Shown piece by piece: positions 56,892 to 64,000 of a DNA stretch of 64,000 bases. Source of the stretch: Nodularia sp. LEGE 06071 (lineage in GTDB: Bacteria > Cyanobacteriota > Cyanobacteriia > Cyanobacteriales > Nostocaceae); assembly GCF_015207755.1 (NCBI RefSeq), contig NZ_JADEWH010000009.1, positions 124,001 to 188,000 of the forward strand, read 5' to 3'. Made by a program: the position numbers and the translations under genes. Within the stretch, counting starts at the first letter, position 1. The number at the start of each line of letters is the position of its first letter. The notes beneath the pieces are model-generated. The model was not told where the DNA came from. It ran no database searches and saw nothing but the letters and a program-made list of their open reading frames with translations.

Positions 56892-57488
56892 TTAATCTAA
56901 CTCTCTGCGACCTTCCAAAGCTCTTGCCAGCGTCACTTCATCGGCATATTCCAAATCGCCACCCACCGGTAGGCCAAAAGCGATACGTGTCACCTTGGTA
57001 AATGGTTTAAGTAGCTGACCGATATACAGAGTTGTTGTCTCCCCTTCGATAGTCGGACTAATCGCCATAATGACTTCTTGGGTTTTTTGTTGACTCACCC
57101 GCCGCACCAAAGCTTGGATAGTTAGCTGTTCTGGGCCAATACCATCCATCGGGGAAATCACCCCACCCAAGACGTGATACTTGCCTTTATATTCGCGGGT
57201 TTTTTCCAACGCAATCAAATCACGAGAATCCGCTACCACACAGATAGAGGTATTGTCACGGTTAGGATGACGACAAATTTCACAAACAGGATCAGCAGAT
57301 AGGTGAAAGCAAACAGAACACAAGCCTATCTGCTTTTTTGCATCAATTAAGGCTTGTGCTAAAGCTTCTACTTCTGATTCTGAGCGTTTAAGAATGTGCA
57401 AAGCCAGTCTCTGGGCGGACTTGGGACCAACTCCCGGTAGGCGTTGCAACTGCTCAATTAATCGTGCTAAAGGACGTGCGTAAACCGT
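56892..57488 (-). CDS. recR: Recombination mediator RecR, apparent ACG start
   Basis: 198 residues if read from the ACG at 57486-57488. Works with RecF and RecO in gap repair. Helix-hairpin-helix [20 protein letters not shown], zinc-binding four cysteines [16 protein letters not shown], and Toprim domain [19 protein letters not shown]...[15 protein letters not shown]. The conserved N-terminus [12 protein letters not shown] is encoded, but no ATG, GTG or TTG precedes it before the in-frame stop. GGGAG lies eight bases upstream of ACG. The first usual start is the TTG at 57449 (QRLPG), which would drop about 13 conserved residues. Confidence 0.93.
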   Translation of the reverse strand, partial: TVYARPLARLIEQLQRLPGVGPKSAQRLALHILKRSESEVEALAQALIDAKKQIGLCSVCFHLSADPVCEICRHPNRDNTSICVVADSRDLIALEKTREYKGKYHVLGGVISPMDGIGPEQLTIQALVRRVSQQKTQEVIMAISPTIEGETTTLYIGQLLKPFTKVTRIAFGLPVGGDLEYADEVTLARALEGRRELD

Positions 57489-57562
57489 AGTCTTATCTCC
57501 CGAATGTTTTCACCATTCCTATGATGACATTTTTCGCGTACTTTCATCCGGTTGAGATCACC

Positions 57563-58141
57563 CTATAACCGGGAGCATTGATCCTCTTTATTACCTCTGA
57601 CAATGTTTCCTCCTCCAGTCGGAACAGGACGGTTTTCTTTACATTGCAAATTACCATCAATTTTATTGTTATTGATCGTAAGTCCTCCGGTGTTCTTAAA
57701 AGCCTGCAAGTTACCACCGATTGTGTTACCACTGGCAACTAGTTGATTTTTATTTGTATCAAATTGTAAATCTTGTTTGATTTGTGTATTGCTAATACCT
57801 GCCGCCCCTGATTGTTTGATTTGGATACTACCGCCAATGACTGAATTGGAATTAACAACTACATTTTTGGCATTCTCAGCCTGAATATTACCGATTACGT
57901 TGACCTTGCTAGCTCTCAGGGTTGCATTAGATTCTACCTTCACAGTACCCTTAACTTTCGTAGCAGACAAAGTACACGTAGCACCATCAGGTACTCGCAC
58001 GTTATCAACTGTAACAGCCCCTAATGTACCCCGACAGGTAACCTCATCAGCCAAAGCCACCAAGGAATAAGACATTATTCCCGCAGCACTCAAAACAGTG
58101 GCACTCAAAACAGCTTGTGAGAAAAAACGGCTCTTGTTCAC
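57563..58141 (-). CDS. Secreted protein with beta-helix-like repeats
   Basis: 192 residues. A signal peptide ends near LVALADE. Then comes a cysteine pair (CRGTLGAVTVDNVRVPDGATC), and repeated short strands rich in Asn, Val and Gly (VKGTVKVESNATLRASKVNV, VIGNIQAENAKNVVVNSNSV, IGGNLQAFKNTGGLTINNNK, IDGNLQCKENRP). The pattern suggests a right-handed beta-helix-like, periplasmic or surface protein. The GTG start has GAGG ten bases upstream. Function unknown. Confidence 0.75.
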   Translation of the reverse strand: MNKSRFFSQAVLSATVLSAAGIMSYSLVALADEVTCRGTLGAVTVDNVRVPDGATCTLSATKVKGTVKVESNATLRASKVNVIGNIQAENAKNVVVNSNSVIGGSIQIKQSGAAGISNTQIKQDLQFDTNKNQLVASGNTIGGNLQAFKNTGGLTINNNKIDGNLQCKENRPVPTGGGNIVRGNKEDQCSRL

Positions 58142-58243
58142 AGGGTAACCTCTTCAAAAATTTAATGAAATACCAGAATTTTTGGGAAAAAGACATCTAA
58201 AAATGCCGGTCTATGATCGTCTGTAAAAACTTATACTAGCATA

Positions 58244-58275
58244 CAAAAAACGCCCCCCATTTCTGAGAGGCGTTT
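58244..58275 (-). terminator. Intrinsic terminator of psbA
   Basis: Minus-strand hairpin AAACGCC (58269-58275) with GGCGTTT, bridging a C/G-rich stretch, and ending in TTTTTTG, about 25 bases after the psbA stop. Confidence 0.85.
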
Positions 58276-58297
58276 CTTATTCAGCTAAACTTGATGA

Positions 58298-59380
58298 TTA
58301 ACCGTTGATTGCAGGTGCAGTTAAAGCAACTGGAGCAACATCAGCAGCAGCCAAGTCTAGGGGGAAGTTGTGAGCGTTACGCTCGTGCATTACTTCCATA
58401 CCCAAGTTAGCGCGGTTGATTACGTCAGCCCAGGTAGCGATAACGCGACCTTGAGAATCAATTACTGATTGGTTGAAGTTGAAACCGTTCAAGTTGAAAG
58501 CCATTGTGCTGATACCCAAAGCGGTAAACCAGATACCGATTACAGGCCATGCAGCTAGGAAGAAGTGAAGTGAACGGCTGTTGTTGAAGGACGCGTATTG
58601 GAAGATTAACCGACCGAAGTAGCCGTGGGCTGCAACGATGTTGTAGGTTTCTTCTTCTTGTCCGAACTTGTAACCGTAGTTTTGTGATTCGGTTTCGGTT
58701 GTTTCACGTACCAAGGAGGAAGTTACCAAGGAACCGTGCATTGCGGAGAACAAAGAACCACCGAAGACACCAGCTACACCCAACATATGGAAGGGGTGCA
58801 TCAAGATGTTGTGTTCTGCTTGGAACACAATCATGAAGTTGAAGGTTCCGGAGATACCCAAAGGCATACCGTCGGAGAATGAACCTTGACCAATTGGGTA
58901 GATCAAGAATACTGCGGTAGCAGAAGCCAAAGGCGCAGAGTAAGCTACACAGATCCAAGGACGCATACCCAAGCGGTAAGATAGTTCCCACTGACGACCA
59001 AGGTAGCAAGCGCAACCGATCAAGAAGTGGAAAATTACCAATTGGTAAGGACCGCCGTTGTACAACCACTCATCTAAGGAAGCTGCTTCCCAGATTGGGT
59101 AGAAGTGCAAGCCGATAGCGTTGGAGGAAGGAACAACTGCACCTGAGATGATGTTGTTTCCGTAAATCAAGGAACCAGCTACGGGTTCACGGATACCGTC
59201 GATGTCTACGGGAGGTGCTGCAACAAAGGCGATGATGAAGCAGGTGGTAGCGGCTAGTAGGGTTGGGATCATTAGAACGCCGAACCAACCGATGTAAATG
59301 CGGTTGTCGGTGCTGGTGATCCACTCGCAGAAGCGATCCCATACGTTAGCGCTTTGGCGCTGTTGTAAGGTTGTGGTCAT
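58298..59380 (-). CDS. psbA: Photosystem II protein D1
   Basis: 360 residues, five transmembrane helices. Reaction-centre core subunit carrying the Mn cluster ligands and the QB site. Residue 130 is Gln ([11 protein letters not shown]), which is the D1:1 low-light-type form, not the Glu130 high-light form. The C-terminus NFPLDLA with a 16-residue extension ([15 protein letters not shown]) fits processing after Ala344. The gene stands alone; cyanobacteria have several psbA copies. A 5' leader hairpin (59411-59436) lies upstream. Confidence 0.98.
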   Translation of the reverse strand: MTTTLQQRQSANVWDRFCEWITSTDNRIYIGWFGVLMIPTLLAATTCFIIAFVAAPPVDIDGIREPVAGSLIYGNNIISGAVVPSSNAIGLHFYPIWEAASLDEWLYNGGPYQLVIFHFLIGCACYLGRQWELSYRLGMRPWICVAYSAPLASATAVFLIYPIGQGSFSDGMPLGISGTFNFMIVFQAEHNILMHPFHMLGVAGVFGGSLFSAMHGSLVTSSLVRETTETESQNYGYKFGQEEETYNIVAAHGYFGRLIFQYASFNNSRSLHFFLAAWPVIGIWFTALGISTMAFNLNGFNFNQSVIDSQGRVIATWADVINRANLGMEVMHERNAHNFPLDLAAADVAPVALTAPAING

Positions 59381-59410
59381 TTTTTTATGATTGCTTTTTT
59401 TGGATGAATT

Positions 59411-59436
59411 AAGTAAGTAGGTAAACTTGCTTACTT
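59411..59436 (-). promoter_or_regulatory. psbA leader hairpin
   Basis: AAGTAAG (minus strand, 59430-59436) and CTTACTT (59411-59417) can pair in the untranslated leader, 31 bases before the psbA start. TAGTAT (about 59441-59446 in minus reading) is a plausible -10 box just upstream. A role in mRNA stability or light regulation is inference. Confidence 0.4.
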
Positions 59437-59555
59437 GAATACTACCTTAGAGGATAAGTTTTGTTTTGTAAAGGGATTTTAATAAATTTTTACTTATACA
59501 AATTATTGGTTTTACTTATGAATCGCATCTCAAGACACGATTCATTCAGGTTTGA

Positions 59556-60221
<666 letters not shown>

Positions 60222-60815
60222 ATGTTTAATTTCCTCAATCCTGAAGCGGCTAGTCCAACTCCCCGGCAGATTGCCCATTCTTTGCGCTGGCTGGGTTGGA
60301 TTGGCTTCTGGTTGCAAGCTCTACTGGGTTTCATTCCCATCCTAGTGGTAGTTGCATCTGTTCTGTTTAGTCCTGGACGGCAGAGGAGTGGACTTTCCTT
60401 TGGTCTGGGGTTGGCGATCGCCTGTTTGGTAATTCTGCTGTTCAGTATTTACTGGTGTTTCCGCTACACACAATTGGCAAACAAATTAGAAAGTCCGAAT
60501 CTGCGTCCCGCCAAGTCTCAGGTGAGCCAAAATCTCAAGCTGGGGCTGCTAGCCAATATCGGCATAATGGCGATCGCAGTATTAATTGCCTTGTCCCAAG
60601 TAGGTACATTGACATTTAAAATGTTGATGATGCCTCAAGGTTCCACCATGATTACTCCGAATCAAACGGCGACAATGGTGACTCAGGGAGCAATCATCAC
60701 TCCATCCAATATGATTGCCATTCAAGCAATGGTGAATGCGATCGCTGCCGGATTAGTGGGAGCCATTGTCGCATTGCTGTTGCTCTATCAGGTTGGGCAA
60801 CATCGCCATCCCTAA
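60222..60815 (+). CDS. DUF3611 family membrane protein
   Basis: 197 residues with four hydrophobic helices. N-terminal SPTPRQIAHSLRWLGWIGFW and middle FSIYWCFRYTQLANKLESPN, and later QNLKLGLLANIGIMAIAVLI, match the DUF3611 family of cyanobacteria and plastids. Function unknown. The C-terminal region has a Met/Thr-rich loop (LMMPQGSTMITPNQTATMVT). It is 48 bases upstream of the long membrane/hydrolase gene and probably co-transcribed with it. Confidence 0.82.
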   Translation: MFNFLNPEAASPTPRQIAHSLRWLGWIGFWLQALLGFIPILVVVASVLFSPGRQRSGLSFGLGLAIACLVILLFSIYWCFRYTQLANKLESPNLRPAKSQVSQNLKLGLLANIGIMAIAVLIALSQVGTLTFKMLMMPQGSTMITPNQTATMVTQGAIITPSNMIAIQAMVNAIAAGLVGAIVALLLLYQVGQHRHP

Positions 60816-60863
60816 GATGGAGGCTGATTTGAATAGTTCTATTGCCTACCGAGAACAGAGTCG

Positions 60864-63800
60864 ATGACATCTACTGTAATGGATCGCGTTTGGGAAATTC
60901 TAGGCTGGGTCTTTGTCCTCAACGGCGAAGCATTCCGCAAAGTTACCACCTTACCAAGAGGCTTAATACTAGCAATTGCCGTGGTCTTGCTGGCGCAATT
61001 ATCACTGGCCATTGGTCAAAGCATCATTTTATTTCTTAACCGTGTCCAACCAATTCGCTTCATCTGGAGTCTATTAGTCAGCACGATTTTATCGCTGTTT
61101 GAGTTTCTATTCCTGGTATTTAGCACCTGGCTGATTTGTTTGCTTCCCTGGTCAATTCATATCCCGTTTACCACTCTATTAACAGTTCTAGGGCTGGGCT
61201 ATGCGCCATTGCTGTTCAGCTTTCTCGGAGCATTACCTTACCTGGGTTTACCACTTTTAAGAATCTTGTCAATCTGGAACTTGTTAGCAATGGTAGTGGG
61301 CTTTGATGCTGTTGCTAACATCGGTGCAGGATTTTCCTTTGGCTATGTGGCATTTGGCTGGTTTGTCAAAGAAATGTTAGAAAAAACTATCGGTCAGCCC
61401 ATTGCCCAGTTGGGTAAAATTATTGCAGATCGCGTGGCTGGGGTAAACCTGTCGGCAAATCGTGAAGAACTGGCGGCAACAAGGGGGTCTGCCTTGGGAA
61501 CAGTTCCTTTCCCATTGGTGGGGACTTTTCAAACTACTCTCCCAAAAAAGCAACATTTGATTCAAACGAGCGGTCATCGCTCCCATTCTCAAACTCTTCA
61601 AGCAGTTACTCTTTCACCCACACCCTCGGCGACAGTCACTCTCACTCCACGTACTCATGGGACAGGTAGCTTTGTTCATCTAACTCACCAAGCCAATAGC
61701 ATTGCCCAACCCATTCACCTGCTGTTGAGTTTATTGGGTTTATTTGTGCTGTTTTTCATAGTTGGTATTCTGCTGCGACCCATTCGCAGTGGTGTATTTG
61801 GTTGGTATGAAGCACTACCTACATTCTCACGATTAATATTTGATCTGGGATGGATTGGCGTAATTGCCTTGGTTTTTTCAGGATTGTTGGCTCCCTTTGA
61901 AACTTTAGGGTGGTGGGCAGGATGGTTTGGTGAACAAGTAGACAAGACCCAAATAACTTCTACTCTTGCTGACTCTCAGCAGCCAAGCCAGTTTTCTCGC
62001 TATCTCATCTATCTAGATGGCGTTGGACAATCAGGTGAAGAATATACCCCCGATGTCGAAGATTTCCTGACAGTGTTAACAGCTTCATTGCCCCAGGATA
62101 TCAAACTGGTACGGGGATTGATGATGTATTCCGTCTTGAATAAGCCCCTGCATGAAGACCGTCCCTTGGCATTTCTCTGGAAACTAGCAGACAAGTTGCG
62201 TTGGGATAATCCTACGGCACTGCTGGGTATTTTAGTCAACCTGCGGAATGTTTTAATTGTGGCCGTGTCTGCTGATCAGCGCTATGGCCCCATCTACAAC
62301 CGAGGTATTGCTCAGGTGCTGTACAACGGCTTAGTTGCACAAGACTATCAGTTGGGGAGCGCCACACCAATTACTCTGCTTGGCTACAGCGGCGGTGGAC
62401 AAATGGCTGTGGCTTCTGCACCTTACTTGAGACAAGCACTGAGAGCGCCCATTGATGTGGTATCCCTGGGTGGTGTGATGAGTGCTAACAACAATTTTCT
62501 CCAGATAGAACATCTCTATCATTTGATTGGTGATCAGGATGTGGTGCAGAGATTAGGTCTGATCATGTTTCCCGGACGCTGGAAAATCCTGCCTTTGTCT
62601 TACTGGAACCGGGCAGAACGCAAGGGTAAAATTTCAATTCTGTCAGTGGGATCTGTGGGGCATCAGGTTCCAGGTGGGTACATGGACCCGGAAGAATTTT
62701 TGCCAAATGGACGCAGTAATCTGCAACAAACTGTGGAAACCATCTTGCGAATTTTGACGGGAAACCTACTGCAAGCAGGACAAAACTTTCCTGTGAAGCT
62801 GAGTAATTACGCACACTATAAACAGGCTGCTTTTAATGATCCAGCCTATTACCCCCTGAATCAGACAGTTAATTTGCACGAGTATCAGGCGATCGCACCT
62901 TGGATGGGTCGTTTGATTTTACCCCATCGGGAAGCTCGGCAAATTATCAAAGGTGTGTTGTTTGAAGTGCATCATACTCCTGCCAACTATGAGCATTTAG
63001 TCGGAAAAATTGTGAAACTGCGTTGGGTCGATACTCCATTTGTCAAATATTTGAAGCAAGCCGCAACTCACGATGTTCACTTTAGTGCCGATGCCGATTA
63101 CTCCAGCAAATACGACGGACTCATTCATCCTGAACGTCTCAACCATTGGCAACAAGTTGATCCTCTAGAATCGCTGGCAGGTTCTCATCCCACAGATGAC
63201 ATAGTTGTGTCGCTGAATGAACCTGTGGAAGTGGAGGAAAGCGGCAGTGAAAGCCTGGAAACGTGGACATCTTCTGATGCTGCCACCACTTTATCTTATT
63301 TCCCCATTTCCCTTCGGATTCACAGCCAGCCAGTGCAAATTACTGGGCGCTTTTATGCACTGGTGAAGTTTGTCCAGCCTATTCCTTACACCGACCAATT
63401 CCGTGTGGTTCACTTTAACTCTCAGACTCGTGAGTTTAATGGATCAGAAGAGGTTATACGGTTGCCAGAAGTAGTCATGGCAGCAACTCAAGACAGTTCC
63501 CCGTCAACTACCCGTGATTTGGAAAAGTCTGCATTGAATGAGACAGGCTGGTATATCTATGGCGCGAAGGATACTCAGGGTCGATTCGTAGTGCAGTCTT
63601 TGCAACCACGGGACTTATTTCGCTTGCAACCAGGTGAAGTGGTGTTCGGCAAAAAACCATCCTACCGTTACATCCGCAACCGCTCTTGGGCAGATATTAA
63701 GGCGCAGAAAGGGCGAATCTCTTCTGTATTATGCACAGCGCAGAAACACAGTTCATCTCCAGCAATCCACAATGCCATCAATGATTGGCAAGAAGGCGAT

Positions 63801-64000
63801 CGCGCGCTGTTGATTCACGTTTATGGCGGCATTGGCGGTAAAAAAGCCGAACCTGGTGCCTCTACGCCCATATACTTTGGACACTTTGCCTTGGGTTTAG
63901 CGCAAGTGATTCGTGAACCGTTGAGTGATGAACTACGCTTTGATCTACGCTATCATCAGGTCTACACTCATAATACCGATGGGCTAATTGCCGGCACACT
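60864..64000 (+). CDS. Long membrane protein with Yip1-like N-terminus and alpha/beta-hydrolase-like domain (3' end outside window)
   Basis: At least 1045 residues, open to the window edge. Residues 1-175 form a Yip1-like membrane module (MTSTVMDRVWEILGWVFVLN, then about five helices). A polar Ser/Thr/His-rich linker follows (about 195-275), then two helices near 280-300 and 325-340. Next is a soluble domain with a nucleophile-elbow motif LGYSGGGQMAVA (about 505-516), as in serine lipases/esterases, and VGHQVPGGY shortly after could supply the histidine. The remaining 450 residues are not recognised. I cannot name a substrate. Confidence 0.65.
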   Translation, partial: MTSTVMDRVWEILGWVFVLNGEAFRKVTTLPRGLILAIAVVLLAQLSLAIGQSIILFLNRVQPIRFIWSLLVSTILSLFEFLFLVFSTWLICLLPWSIHIPFTTLLTVLGLGYAPLLFSFLGALPYLGLPLLRILSIWNLLAMVVGFDAVANIGAGFSFGYVAFGWFVKEMLEKTIGQPIAQLGKIIADRVAGVNLSANREELAATRGSALGTVPFPLVGTFQTTLPKKQHLIQTSGHRSHSQTLQAVTLSPTPSATVTLTPRTHGTGSFVHLTHQANSIAQPIHLLLSLLGLFVLFFIVGILLRPIRSGVFGWYEALPTFSRLIFDLGWIGVIALVFSGLLAPFETLGWWAGWFGEQVDKTQITSTLADSQQPSQFSRYLIYLDGVGQSGEEYTPDVEDFLTVLTASLPQDIKLVRGLMMYSVLNKPLHEDRPLAFLWKLADKLRWDNPTALLGILVNLRNVLIVAVSADQRYGPIYNRGIAQVLYNGLVAQDYQLGSATPITLLGYSGGGQMAVASAPYLRQALRAPIDVVSLGGVMSANNNFLQIEHLYHLIGDQDVVQRLGLIMFPGRWKILPLSYWNRAERKGKISILSVGSVGHQVPGGYMDPEEFLPNGRSNLQQTVETILRILTGNLLQAGQNFPVKLSNYAHYKQAAFNDPAYYPLNQTVNLHEYQAIAPWMGRLILPHREARQIIKGVLFEVHHTPANYEHLVGKIVKLRWVDTPFVKYLKQAATHDVHFSADADYSSKYDGLIHPERLNHWQQVDPLESLAGSHPTDDIVVSLNEPVEVEESGSESLETWTSSDAATTLSYFPISLRIHSQPVQITGRFYALVKFVQPIPYTDQFRVVHFNSQTREFNGSEEVIRLPEVVMAATQDSSPSTTRDLEKSALNETGWYIYGAKDTQGRFVVQSLQPRDLFRLQPGEVVFGKKPSYRYIRNRSWADIKAQKGRISSVLCTAQKHSSSPAIHNAINDWQEGDRALLIHVYGGIGGKKAEPGASTPIYFGHFALGLAQVIREPLSDELRFDLRYHQVYTHNTDGLIAGT

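Overview
The window is a gene-dense stretch of a filamentous, probably heterocyst-forming cyanobacterium of the Nostocales (Nostoc/Anabaena/Nodularia type). The evidence is psbA for the photosystem II D1 protein, an Ftn2/ZipN (ARC6-type) division protein, DUF4912 and DUF3611 proteins, an AMIN-domain TonB receptor, many GCGATCGC (HIP1) octamers inside and between genes, heptamer tandem repeats, and several families of short palindromic intergenic repeats. The genus cannot be settled by reading alone.

Layout. 0-11 kb: class II fructose-bisphosphate aldolase (3' end off the window), tRNA-Lys, an aldose 1-epimerase-like protein, pyruvate dehydrogenase E1 alpha, Ftn2, a DUF4912 protein, a DUF2301 membrane protein, and a SAM hydroxide adenosyltransferase. 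11-14.5 kb: a three-gene ABC importer of the nitrate/bicarbonate/cyanate family, preceded by what I read as a complete c-di-AMP (ydaO-yuaA class) riboswitch with a terminator-like hairpin. 14.8-28 kb: a PRC-barrel/DUF2382 protein, an SLH-domain protein, aspS, two methyltransferases, a glycosyltransferase translationally coupled to a sugar-type binding lipoprotein, dnaK, a small secreted protein built of six 17-residue repeats, and murF.

29.6-39.2 kb holds nine consecutive + strand genes that together look like the mating-pair-formation core of a type IV secretion system. The order is VirB2-like, VirB3-like, VirB4 ATPase, VirB5/TrbJ-like, VirB6/TrbL-like, two VirB8-like paralogues, VirB10-like and VirB9-like. 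It resembles the cyanobacterial class (MPF_C). No relaxase, coupling protein or VirB11 is present, and the cluster sits among housekeeping genes. This and the riboswitch-controlled importer are the most interesting parts of the window.

39.3-47.4 kb is a minus-strand siderophore-iron locus: AraC/PchR-type regulator, TonB-dependent receptor, two FecB-type binding lipoproteins, a FhuF-like ferric reductase and an MFS exporter. A 21-bp-spaced direct repeat sits in front of the receptor gene. 47.5-64 kb carries lnt and gyrA (overlapping), a small acidic protein, a histone-deacetylase-like amidohydrolase, a heme catalase with a palindrome upstream, recR (no normal start codon at the conserved N-terminus), a secreted repeat protein, psbA, a HIT protein, a DUF3611 protein, and a very long membrane protein joined to an alpha/beta-hydrolase-like domain that runs off the right edge.
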